64,000 bases of DNA from assembly GCA_945871915.1 (NCBI GenBank), contig CAMBXO010000005.1:62001-126000 (forward strand), written 5' to 3'. The first letter of the stretch is position 1. Every line of letters begins with the position of its first letter. A program made the translations under genes and the position numbers. This document shows positions 33,578-41,385 of this stretch, piece after piece. Source of the DNA: Singulisphaera sp. GP187 (GTDB lineage Bacteria; Planctomycetota; Phycisphaerae; Phycisphaerales; SM1A02). The notes under the pieces were generated by a model. That model had not been told where the DNA came from and ran no database searches. It was given only the letters and a program-made list of their open reading frames with translations.

Positions 33578-34618
33578 TTAGGCGATCCAGCGATCCATCG
33601 GATCTGGAACACTGATTCGCAGCACGCACGAGCCCTTTTTGAAGTGGGCCGTCATGCCTTCGGCTGCGGCTGGAACCAAGAGGGTTCGCCACGCACCCGC
33701 TTCGACTCGTTGCGGCTCGGAAATTGCAACACCACCGGCCAGCACGATCCAGCACGAAGGTCGCTGATGGGTGACGACCGGAAGTGCAGCATCCTGAAGT
33801 GCCTCGAGCCGCTCCATTCGGTAGTCGCGGGTGTTCAGCAGAAGTGTTGTTCGAAATTCCCTTGTAAGAACAGGCGGCATGTCGAGGGCATTCACCACTG
33901 GAATGGAATCCAGTTGCTGTTCGTTGCCAAAGAGCATGCTGGCGAGGGCTTGATCGATATGAAGGGGTCGGGTGGAATCGTTGCGATTCCAATCAAACAC
34001 TCGAAAGGTGGTATCGCTAGGCGTTTGGATTTCCGCCACGGTAATCCCTTCGCCGAGGGCGTGACACAACCCGCTGGGCAAGTGGATGCAGTCACCGGCT
34101 CGGACTTTGATTTCGATGAGATACGGAATAATGTCACCGCCTCGCCGCAGTGTCTCGTGGAATTGTTCGCGAGCAACACCGGCTCGAATACCTCGCCAAA
34201 TCCGTGCACCGGGTTGTGCATGCAGCACCATCCAACTTTCGTTCTTGAGCTGGCATGTGGCATCGGCCTGCGACAGGGCCTCGCTTGGATGCACTTGCAC
34301 GGAGAGGTGTTCGGCCGTATCGAGAAACTTCACCAGCAGCGGAAACCGCCCGACGGGCGAAAGTTGTGCGCGACCCATGATGGATCGTTGATCGTGATGG
34401 ATCGCGTCGTGAAGCGTTTGGCCGGCATAGATACCGGTCTCGATTTCGGAACTGCCACCCGGAGTCGATAGCTGGAGGTCGGCAAGTTCCCAGCTCTCAC
34501 CGATGGGTAATGCACCAGCCTGCGGTTTCGCAAATTTTCCCCATTGAACAAAGGTGGCGCCTCCCCATGCTCGCCCTTTGGCGATTGGTCGAAGCAGCAT
34601 TGGAGGCATCACATGCAT
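33578..34618 (-). CDS. manA: Mannose-6-phosphate isomerase, type I (zinc)
   Basis: 346 residues. It interconverts mannose-6-phosphate and fructose-6-phosphate, feeding GDP-mannose and surface glycans. Zinc ligands typical of type I/ManA are visible: LSVQVHPSE (Gln, His) and the Glu in LKNESWMVLHA, with IHLPSGLCHALGEG giving the later His. PVGRFPLLVKFLDTAEHLSV is the conserved preceding strand. The start is ambiguous: ATGs at 34618, 34609 and 34600 are all in frame and none has a good Shine-Dalgarno; the family core begins at MLLRPIAKGRAWGG (34600). It sits 23 bases after the FabZ-like gene. Confidence 0.9.
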   Translation of the reverse strand: MHVMPPMLLRPIAKGRAWGGATFVQWGKFAKPQAGALPIGESWELADLQLSTPGGSSEIETGIYAGQTLHDAIHHDQRSIMGRAQLSPVGRFPLLVKFLDTAEHLSVQVHPSEALSQADATCQLKNESWMVLHAQPGARIWRGIRAGVAREQFHETLRRGGDIIPYLIEIKVRAGDCIHLPSGLCHALGEGITVAEIQTPSDTTFRVFDWNRNDSTRPLHIDQALASMLFGNEQQLDSIPVVNALDMPPVLTREFRTTLLLNTRDYRMERLEALQDAALPVVTHQRPSCWIVLAGGVAISEPQRVEAGAWRTLLVPAAAEGMTAHFKKGSCVLRISVPDPMDRWIA

Positions 34619-34640
34619 AAGAGAACGGTTGCTCAGTGTC

Positions 34641-35129
34641 TTACATCGTCATGCCGGTGATCTGAGTTTCAAAGACCAGTTTGCCGTTGACCACACCTTG
34701 CGCAACGCTAATGAACCGTCGGCGATTCCGTTCCAGTTGCTTGGCCAGCAGATACAGCGTGTCGCCTGGAACGACTTGCCCACGAAACACCGTGTGATCG
34801 CAGTGGGTGAACCCCAGAAATCCATGCAGGTTGGCGCTAATGGTTTGCACAATGCTGCAAAGTTGGGCGGCCGCCTCGATCATGAGCACACCCGGGAAGA
34901 GCGGTCGGCCCGGAATATGGTGGGGCACCCAGAACTCGTCGTGGCGGATTTTTCTCATTCCAAGTCCAGTGGCAGAATCCGTGTTCATCCACACCACATG
35001 ATCAATCATCCTCATGTGGCCTGTTTGGGGCAAAACCTTGGAAACTTCCTCTGCTGAGAGCCGAACCGCCGTCAGGTCCAGTTTTTCAAGGTCAAAAAGG
35101 AGTTCGTTTGCCAACAGGCGTCCTTCCAA
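34641..35129 (-). CDS. FabZ-like hot-dog fold dehydratase
   Basis: 162 residues. The catalytic signature HHIPGRPLFPGVLMIEAAAQ corresponds to HFPGxPxxPGVL(I/M)xEAxAQ of (3R)-hydroxyacyl-ACP dehydratases, with the His and Glu present. It would dehydrate 3-hydroxyacyl-ACP in fatty acid or lipid A related synthesis. No ATG begins the frame: the open frame starts at TTG 35129, and a second TTG at 35114 has GGAAGG seven bases upstream and may be the real start. The first 35 residues before the hot-dog domain are extra relative to E. coli FabZ. It probably leads an operon with manA and the genes to atpD. Confidence 0.8.
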   Translation of the reverse strand: MEGRLLANELLFDLEKLDLTAVRLSAEEVSKVLPQTGHMRMIDHVVWMNTDSATGLGMRKIRHDEFWVPHHIPGRPLFPGVLMIEAAAQLCSIVQTISANLHGFLGFTHCDHTVFRGQVVPGDTLYLLAKQLERNRRRFISVAQGVVNGKLVFETQITGMTM

Positions 35130-35260
35130 TTAGAGGTTGCGGGGGGAAGATAACGAAAAATGCCTTTTTGGGGTCTGATCTGACCAGATAGCCGTTCATT
35201 CGCTACCATGGCCATAACTGGTGGGACAACCCCGCCGCCAACCTGAGGAGGCATCCAACG

Positions 35261-35443
35261 ATGGAAACCTATGAGACGCTGAAACGGAAGGTTGAAGAAG
35301 TTGCGGAGGACATGGCAAAGGCTTTCGGAGGCAATCGGGCAGCCGGAACGCGTGTTCGCAAGGCCATGCAGGAAATCAAGGCAGTTTGTCAGGACATTCG
35401 AGTGAAGGTGCTCGATGTGGGCAAAGCACCCCCGACATCTTGA
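35261..35443 (+). CDS. Histone H1-like protein Hc1 family
   Basis: 60 residues: ETYETLKRKVEEVAEDMAKA, then NRAAGTRVRKAMQEIKAVCQ. It matches the short Hc1-like proteins found in chlamydiae and planctomycetes. It lacks the long Lys/Ala-rich tail of chlamydial Hc1, so it is the N-terminal module only. GAGGAGG lies nine bases upstream of the ATG. Expected to bind DNA and affect nucleoid compaction, by family. Monocistronic; a hairpin follows at 35482-35511. Confidence 0.8.
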   Translation: METYETLKRKVEEVAEDMAKAFGGNRAAGTRVRKAMQEIKAVCQDIRVKVLDVGKAPPTS

Positions 35444-35481
35444 TTTGAGTTGATTGGAGCGATTTCTGGGGTGTTTATGGC

Positions 35482-35511
35482 CGAGGTTCAAGCCTGAGCT
35501 TGAGTCCCTCG
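35482..35511 (+). terminator. Hairpin between Hc1 and the hydrolase gene, possible bidirectional terminator
   Basis: CGAGG-T-TCAAGC pairs with GCTTGA-GTC-CCTCG around a CTGA loop. It lies between two convergent genes (stops at 35443 and 35528), the right place for termination, but no T-run follows on either strand. Confidence 0.4.
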
Positions 35512-35527
35512 ATCGCATGGCCATGGC

Positions 35528-36091
35528 TCACGCTTGAAGGTGTTTCACCAGTTCAAGGCACCCTTTGAATGCAGGGTGAGTCGCGTCGCCGAGCAATTCG
35601 TAGATGGATGACAACGCACCCGTCGGCATGGCGCCAGCGTGTTCCATGCGCCGAAGAGCGGGTTCAATCTGTGACGGTTGACCAGCGGAAATGCAATCCG
35701 TGCAGACAAAGGGAATCCGACCGGCCGCTGTAAGGTCAAGGACGCTTTGCAGAACGCACACATGGGCTTCAATGCCGCAGACCAGAACGGTGGATCGGCG
35801 CGTGGCCGCCAGACGCGAGGCAACTTCTGGCGTGATGGAACTGAACATTGTCTTTGAAAATATTGGAGTTCCTGCCGGGAGTGCGGCGGTGATTTCCGGA
35901 ACGGTCGGCCCAAGTGCTTTGGGGCTTTGTTCCGTCACGATGATGGGTAGATCAAGAAGTTTGGCAGCTTTGCACACGATGGCGGAGTTGTTGACGAGTC
36001 GTTGCCACTGGTGAATTGAATTGGCAAAGCGCTCCTGAATGTCCACCACCAACAGGACGGTGTCATCGATGCGTAAGCGTGGTGTGGGCAT
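35528..36091 (-). CDS. Isochorismatase-family cysteine hydrolase
   Basis: 187 residues, a single isochorismatase-like domain. The catalytic triad is visible as Asp17 (LLVVDIQERF), Lys80 (IFSKTMFSS) and Cys112 (GIEAHVCVLQSV), as in nicotinamidase and N-carbamoylsarcosine amidase relatives. It resembles the YcaC/ISOC1-like group, whose substrates are mostly unknown. Cytoplasmic. It is the last gene of a series running from pfkA, 12 bases after purB. Confidence 0.88.
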   Translation of the reverse strand: MPTPRLRIDDTVLLVVDIQERFANSIHQWQRLVNNSAIVCKAAKLLDLPIIVTEQSPKALGPTVPEITAALPAGTPIFSKTMFSSITPEVASRLAATRRSTVLVCGIEAHVCVLQSVLDLTAAGRIPFVCTDCISAGQPSQIEPALRRMEHAGAMPTGALSSIYELLGDATHPAFKGCLELVKHLQA

Positions 36092-36103
36092 TGGATTTTT
36101 GGA

Positions 36104-37546
36104 TTACACGCGAAGGGTCGGTTGATGACCAAGCGTGGCGGCATAACGACGGCGAATCGGCTCGGCAATCTCAGCGATCCAGCGGTCGGTTTGTTCCGCG
36201 CTTCGTCCGCAAAGTCGATTGGGATCGATCGCCGATTGGAAATCAATGCCCTTGAATGTGGCTTCTTGACTGAGGCTTTGAAGAAGCGTGTGAGGTTCTC
36301 CCTTTTTCACGCGGTCCATGGCCCTCATGGCGTGTGTGCGAATGATTTCGTGGGCCTTCTGACGATCGGCGCCTGCTTTGGTGGCCGCCATCAGCAATTC
36401 TTCGGTGGCCACGAACGCAAGTTCCTGTTGCAGGCGAGTGGCGATCACGGTTGGGTTGACCACCAGACCGCCAAGCACATTGGTCATGACTTCAATCGCA
36501 CCGTCGAGCGCAAGAAACGCTTCGGGCATCACCAGTCTGCGGGCACTGGAATCATCAAGTGTGCGCTCCAGCCACTGCTCGGCCGCCGTGTTGAGTGCAA
36601 CTGGTGCAAGCCCCATGACGCATCTGGCGAGACCCGTTGCGCGTTCGCATCGCATGGGATTTCGCTTGTAGGGCATCGCGCTCGAACCAATTTGATCGGT
36701 CTCAAAGGGTTCTTCGACTTCACGAAGGTGCGCCAGCAACCGCACATCATTGGCGCATTTGTGAATGGCAGTGGCGGCCAGTGCACATGATCCAACCACC
36801 GCGGCATCAAATGCGCGAGGCGAAGTCTGCCCACACACCCACCATGTTGCATCTTCACGCCATCCGAGTCGTTTGCAAAAGCCTCGCTCCAGTGCATCCA
36901 CTTTTGCACTCTCTCCAAGCAGCGCCATGAAACTGGCCTGTGTGCCGGTAGCGCCTCGAAGACCCTTCAAACGAATGTGGCGAAGGCGCATCTCGATGTC
37001 TTCCAATGAAATGGCGAATTCCTGCCCCCAGAGTGTGGCTCGTTTGCCAACGGTCACAGGTTGTGCAGGCTGAAAGTGTGTGAATCCAAGGCACGGTAAG
37101 GATCGATGCGTTTGAGCGAATGCCGCGCAGCGATCCACCAAACGAGCAAGCCCGGCCGCCGTCAGTTGCAAAGCCTCGCGAAGGATGATGGCGTCGGCAT
37201 TGCACACCACATCTTGACTGGTCATGCCCATGTGAATGACACCTTTCGCCGCCGGAGCGGCCTCACCAAAGGTGTGCACATGAGCCATGACATCGTGTCG
37301 AAGCGTGGCCTCGTGTCGTGCCGCGCTTGCAAAATCAATCCGATCAAGATTGTCTCGCATCTGGTCAAGCGCCGCCGGTGGAATGGGAAGCCCGAGTTCG
37401 TGTTGGGTTTCAGCAACGGCGAGCCAGATGCGTCGCCATGTACCGATGCGGCGTGCATCCGACCAAAGTTTCAACATCTCGGTACCCGCAAAGCGCGTTG
37501 CAAGGGGGCTCTGCCAGCGTTCGGTTGGGGCGAAAGAGTCGCTCAC
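36104..37546 (-). CDS. purB: Adenylosuccinate lyase
   Basis: 480 residues. The fumarase/aspartase superfamily signature SSAMPYKRNPMRCE lies at about 286-299, and GMTSQDVVCNADA carries the other conserved active-site segment (TS..D). The enzyme splits SAICAR and adenylosuccinate in purine synthesis. It overlaps plsY by four bases (ATGA at 37543-37546), a coupling that does not reflect a shared pathway. Length fits the longer animal/clostridial-type lyases. Confidence 0.94.
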   Translation of the reverse strand: MSDSFAPTERWQSPLATRFAGTEMLKLWSDARRIGTWRRIWLAVAETQHELGLPIPPAALDQMRDNLDRIDFASAARHEATLRHDVMAHVHTFGEAAPAAKGVIHMGMTSQDVVCNADAIILREALQLTAAGLARLVDRCAAFAQTHRSLPCLGFTHFQPAQPVTVGKRATLWGQEFAISLEDIEMRLRHIRLKGLRGATGTQASFMALLGESAKVDALERGFCKRLGWREDATWWVCGQTSPRAFDAAVVGSCALAATAIHKCANDVRLLAHLREVEEPFETDQIGSSAMPYKRNPMRCERATGLARCVMGLAPVALNTAAEQWLERTLDDSSARRLVMPEAFLALDGAIEVMTNVLGGLVVNPTVIATRLQQELAFVATEELLMAATKAGADRQKAHEIIRTHAMRAMDRVKKGEPHTLLQSLSQEATFKGIDFQSAIDPNRLCGRSAEQTDRWIAEIAEPIRRRYAATLGHQPTLRV

Positions 37547-38250
37547 GACCCGATGCTATCGGGGTTGGTTGTCTTCTTTTTTCCGACGCAAGGTTCTGTT
37601 CCTGCAACAAGGCGTGAGATGTTGGCTCGATGTGCCAGCATGACGGCAAGGGCAATCAATCCGGTCAAAGCCATCGGGCGAAGCGGCGTTCCCGGTTCAC
37701 CATTCACAGGCCACGGAAGCGTGACCGCGCACCACACCGGCATCAGCGCCGCGGAAATCAGACTGGACAGACTCACAATTCGTGTGAGTTTCATGGAAAC
37801 GATCCATGTCAGCAGGGCGAGCAGTGCAGCCCATGTCAGCACCGGCCACATGGCAATCATGCAACCGAATCCAGTGGCAACTCCCTTGCCACCTTTGAAA
37901 CCAATCCAAGGGCAGAACACATGCCCCAGCACTGCGGCGGCCACCATGCATGTCCATCCCCACGTCATGGCGGAAGTCATGTGCACGATGGGTGTGCCGA
38001 GTGCCCCGGTGAAAGTCCCAGCGAGCAGAACGGGAACACTTCCTTTGAGTGCATCGAGAACAAAACAGAAAATCCCCCATCGGCGTCCCAAGGCTCGTCC
38101 GACATTTGTCGCGCCCACATTTCCGCTTCCAACGGATCGCAGATCAATGCCATGCAATTTCGCCAGGATCACACCGAATGGAATGCTGCCGCTCAGAAAA
38201 GCGATTCCCCACCACATGGGCCACGGACTCAGCATGGAGGTCGTTTCCAT
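37543..38250 (-). CDS. plsY: Acyl-phosphate:glycerol-3-phosphate acyltransferase PlsY
   Basis: 235 residues, with five or more membrane helices. The three PlsY motifs are present: LSGSIPFGVILAK, SVGSGNVGATNVGRALG and GFKGGKGVATGFG. It makes lysophosphatidic acid from acyl-phosphate and glycerol-3-phosphate at the inner membrane. The C-terminus is Lys-rich and soluble. It starts nine bases after the GT9 stop and overlaps purB by four bases. Confidence 0.94.
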   Translation of the reverse strand: METTSMLSPWPMWWGIAFLSGSIPFGVILAKLHGIDLRSVGSGNVGATNVGRALGRRWGIFCFVLDALKGSVPVLLAGTFTGALGTPIVHMTSAMTWGWTCMVAAAVLGHVFCPWIGFKGGKGVATGFGCMIAMWPVLTWAALLALLTWIVSMKLTRIVSLSSLISAALMPVWCAVTLPWPVNGEPGTPLRPMALTGLIALAVMLAHRANISRLVAGTEPCVGKKKTTNPDSIGS

Positions 38251-38259
38251 GTGCTGAGA

Positions 38260-39297
38260 TTAGCGGGGGAGTTGAAGCAGTTGCAGGCAGGCGTGTGTGA
38301 CATCGCCCACGCTGATGCGATCCATGCCGCAGTAGCTGCCAAGGCGATCGGCGACGAGTTGTGCCGGAAGAAATGGTTCGGCAACCACATGGATTTCGCG
38401 AATGGAACCCGCTGGCTCGTGCAACAAAGTCCAACGCGGATCGGTGGGACCAAACAGACAGACGCATCGGGTGCCGAGTCCAGCAGCAAGATGCCGAGGG
38501 CCCGTGTCATTGGTCACCACAAGATCGGCCAAGCGGATGGCCCCTTTGAGGGACTCAAGCGAAACGCCTCGATCCATCAGGTTGATAGCTGTTTGGCCAC
38601 TTGCTTTCACCACACCGGCAACCACTTCGGCTTCCGAAGGGCTTCCGGTGACGGCAACTGTTCCGTTGTGTGCCGTTAGCAATCGCTTTGCCAATGAACC
38701 GAAATGCTCGGCGCTCCATCGCTTGTCCGCTCGGTTGGCGCCAGGATTGAAAATGGAAATCGGTCGTGCAAGGCCCGCGAGAAGTTTTTCACCGGCGACG
38801 AGTTGCTCAGGCGTGCATGTCAATTGGACCGTGCGATCCGTGACCGGCGTCTGTGTTGCCCACGCAACAAGATCGGCGTACGCATCGACCGCACTCACCG
38901 GGCGACCACCCTTGGATTGCGGCAGTCCATGCGACAACATCCAGCCTCGGCCATCCCGTGCCCATCCAATCCGAGTGTGGGCGCCGGTTGCAAGAGCAAA
39001 GAGAGCGCTGCGTGGACTATTTGGAAGTAACAGCACACCGTCAAATTTCATTTTGCGAAAGTGGCTCGCGTGTGTGAATGGCCCCAGCCAACCCTTCATG
39101 GTGTGAGCGTGAAATGCATCGACACTTGGTAGCCCTGCAATCAGCGGTTCGAGCACGGGTTTACCCACGCATTCGATGCAGGTTTCTGGCAAGTCCCTTC
39201 GCAGGGCCCGCAGCGATGGAGTGCACATCACCATGTCACCGATCCAGGATGGAAGCACCACCAACAGTTTCTTCACGTGAGAGAGTGGCGATTTCAT
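38260..39297 (-). CDS. Glycosyltransferase family 9 (heptosyltransferase-like)
   Basis: 345 residues; ATG at 39297 overlaps the TGA of the gmhB-like gene (ATGA). LLVVLPSWIGDMVMCTPSLR opens the first Rossmann domain as in WaaC/WaaF, and the nucleotide-sugar site is in the second: FNPGANRADKRWSAEHFGSL, DLVVTNDTGPRHLAAGLGTR and CVCLFGPTDPRWTLL. It would add ADP-heptose to lipid A-core or a similar glycan. Adjacency to the GmhB-like phosphatase of ADP-heptose synthesis supports this. Confidence 0.9.
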   Translation of the reverse strand: MKSPLSHVKKLLVVLPSWIGDMVMCTPSLRALRRDLPETCIECVGKPVLEPLIAGLPSVDAFHAHTMKGWLGPFTHASHFRKMKFDGVLLLPNSPRSALFALATGAHTRIGWARDGRGWMLSHGLPQSKGGRPVSAVDAYADLVAWATQTPVTDRTVQLTCTPEQLVAGEKLLAGLARPISIFNPGANRADKRWSAEHFGSLAKRLLTAHNGTVAVTGSPSEAEVVAGVVKASGQTAINLMDRGVSLESLKGAIRLADLVVTNDTGPRHLAAGLGTRCVCLFGPTDPRWTLLHEPAGSIREIHVVAEPFLPAQLVADRLGSYCGMDRISVGDVTHACLQLLQLPR

Positions 39298-40166
39298 TCG
39301 CCCGCCCACAGTGGCGTGGAACCGCCGTGGACTTGCCACCATCGATCGGTCGTGCGTCGCAACTCGGCCGCCAACCCCAAGGCAATCAATTCGCCGCCTT
39401 GCACCGTTGCCGTGACGGCTTGGCGGCTCCACTCCAGTGACACCAGACGAACGCCGCTTCGCTCCGCCAGGGACTCCGCTGCAGTGGTAATGGCCGAACG
39501 AAGAACTTTATCGTTCAGCACATTGGGATTCGCCGCGTGAAGCGTGACGACGGATGCCAAGACGGTTGGTGCGTCCACCTGAAGAATGCGAGACGCGGCC
39601 TCATTAACATGCGTTGCAAAATAATCTGCGGCACTGTTTCCATGAGGCGAGCCAATCAAAATGGAGCGGCAACCTGCTGCGGCGCCTGCCTGCACATCTC
39701 GTTCTTGGTCGCCGATGATCCAACTGCTTGCGAGATCAATTCCGTGGTCAAGCGCCGCAGCCTGCAGCATGCCCGGCGACGGTTTTCTCCATGCATGTTC
39801 GCGGCGGTATTCGCTCACGGATCCTTCGGGATGGAACGGACAGAAATAAAATGCGTCGATGACGCACATGAGTCCGGTCGCCTGACACAACAGGGTTTCG
39901 AGCCGAGCATGCGTAGCCACCACTGCGGCCTCGTCATACTTTCCGCGAGCAACGCCGCCCTGATTGGTCACCACAATCAACTTGAATCCGTTCTCTCGCA
40001 GCGAGACCAAGCCCTGTGACACGTGCGGCAGCAGCACCACCTTGGATGGATCGCCAAGGTCTCCATCATTCTCCATAAGTGTTCCGTCGCGGTCGAGAAA
40101 GACTGCGCGGTCACGGGTGGTGGCCGGGTCTTTCGATCCGGCGGTCCCCTTTGGCAATGAGCTCAC
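39294..40166 (-). CDS. gmhB: GmhB-like heptose-bisphosphate phosphatase with an extra C-terminal domain
   Basis: 290 residues. HAD motifs: VFLDRDGTLMEN, LIVVTNQGGVARGKYDEA, RKPSPGMLQ and SWIIGDQERDVQAG. It should dephosphorylate D,D-heptose 1,7-bisphosphate for ADP-heptose. Two departures from E. coli GmhB: the zinc loop reads CPFHPEGS...EYRREHAWRKP, so the first Cys and His remain while the two later Cys are replaced by His and Trp; and about 90 residues follow the HAD domain (about 200-290) with no recognised family. Coupled by overlaps to pfkA upstream (40163-40166) and GT9 downstream. Confidence 0.82.
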   Translation of the reverse strand: MSSLPKGTAGSKDPATTRDRAVFLDRDGTLMENDGDLGDPSKVVLLPHVSQGLVSLRENGFKLIVVTNQGGVARGKYDEAAVVATHARLETLLCQATGLMCVIDAFYFCPFHPEGSVSEYRREHAWRKPSPGMLQAAALDHGIDLASSWIIGDQERDVQAGAAAGCRSILIGSPHGNSAADYFATHVNEAASRILQVDAPTVLASVVTLHAANPNVLNDKVLRSAITTAAESLAERSGVRLVSLEWSRQAVTATVQGGELIALGLAAELRRTTDRWWQVHGGSTPLWAGE

Positions 40167-41317
40167 ACCACCACCGCAGGCTTGGGTTCTGGATAGTGGG
40201 TGTGTGGCACTCCGTCGCCAAAACTGATTCCGATGGCACGACCTGCAGCAATCAGTGGATGGTCCAGCGGCACCAGTCGCTGCTTGCCTGCAGCGCAGAG
40301 CAAGTCGACATCACTAAAAATATTGTTCTGCCTGACCACCATCCGATTGCGACCGCCATGCATGAGCGTTTGAATGGCGTGGTATCCAAAGTGAGTTGCC
40401 AGAATTCGATCTGCTGGTATCGGAGTTCCACCTCGTTGGATGTGCCCCAGCACCGTGGTTCGCGTTTCCACTCCGCACATTCGCCCGATGGCCGCCGCAA
40501 CATGTTGGCCGATCCCGCCCAGTCGCGTGGGTTCAGGACTGTGCGCGACGGTGTGCGCCACAATCTGTTCGCCGCCTCGCAGTCGAGCGCCTTCTGCCAC
40601 CGCCACAATGGCAAAGCCAGGGCCCTTGCACATGCGAGCATTGATGTATTGAGCGACCGATTCCATTTCAACAGGAATCTCCGGAAGCAAGATCACATCA
40701 CTGCCGCTCGCCAGCCCAGCGGTGAGCGTGATCCAGCCGGCATTTCTGCCCATGAGTTCGCAGACCATCACGCGATGATGGCTGTCGGCAGTGCTGTGCA
40801 ATTTGTCCAGTGCTTCCGTTGCGGTGTTCACCGCTGTCAGAAATCCGAAACTGATTTCAGTCCCAACAATGTCGTTGTCAATGGTTTTGGGAACCCCGAT
40901 CACATTCAGCCCCTTGTCCATCAAACCACTGGCGGCCGCCATGGTTCCGTCACCACCAATCACAATCAGTGCATCGAGGCGGTGACGATGTGCAACTTCA
41001 ACGCACTGGTCAGTGACATCTCGAAAAACAGGTCGACCTTCATGATCGTCCCCCACATGATGACGGCGTGGATTGCAGCGATTATTGCTGCCCAGAATGG
41101 TGCCACCACGAACCAAGATTCCGGCCACGTCTTTGGCGGTCATTGGGTGGATGCGATCATCGATCAATCCCTGAAACCCATCTTCGATGCCTGCAACTTC
41201 GATGCCGTGCTGAAGAATGGCTGTCTTGGTTACGGCGCGAATGACCGCATTCAAGCCAGGGCAATCGCCACCGCCCGTCAGCACACCAATGCGGCGAATG
41301 TTGGATGGCGGAGTCAT
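40163..41317 (-). CDS. pfkA: 6-phosphofructokinase
   Basis: 384 residues from ATG 41317; ATG 41341 would add eight residues. RIGVLTGGGDCPGLNAVIRA is the phosphate loop, VIGGDGTMAAASGL the nucleotide site, GVPKTIDNDIVGTEISFGFL the catalytic region, and GRNAGWITLTAGLASG follows. GGDGT favours ATP over PPi as phosphoryl donor (PPi enzymes have GGDDT), while Lys in PKTIDND is shared with the mixed/PPi-related clade. It is the first gene of a six-gene minus-strand series and diverges from lysS across 68 bases. Confidence 0.92.
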   Translation of the reverse strand: MTPPSNIRRIGVLTGGGDCPGLNAVIRAVTKTAILQHGIEVAGIEDGFQGLIDDRIHPMTAKDVAGILVRGGTILGSNNRCNPRRHHVGDDHEGRPVFRDVTDQCVEVAHRHRLDALIVIGGDGTMAAASGLMDKGLNVIGVPKTIDNDIVGTEISFGFLTAVNTATEALDKLHSTADSHHRVMVCELMGRNAGWITLTAGLASGSDVILLPEIPVEMESVAQYINARMCKGPGFAIVAVAEGARLRGGEQIVAHTVAHSPEPTRLGGIGQHVAAAIGRMCGVETRTTVLGHIQRGGTPIPADRILATHFGYHAIQTLMHGGRNRMVVRQNNIFSDVDLLCAAGKQRLVPLDHPLIAAGRAIGISFGDGVPHTHYPEPKPAVVV

Positions 41318-41385
41318 GATCGTCCCAAAGTCTAGCGGCATGCATGGTCGACGGACCCAATTGTGAAAGCGATACCATTTGGTGG

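Noticed and set aside
36122-38679. Long plus-strand frames opposite purB, plsY and GT9
   Set aside because: They mirror codon bias of the real minus-strand genes and match no family.
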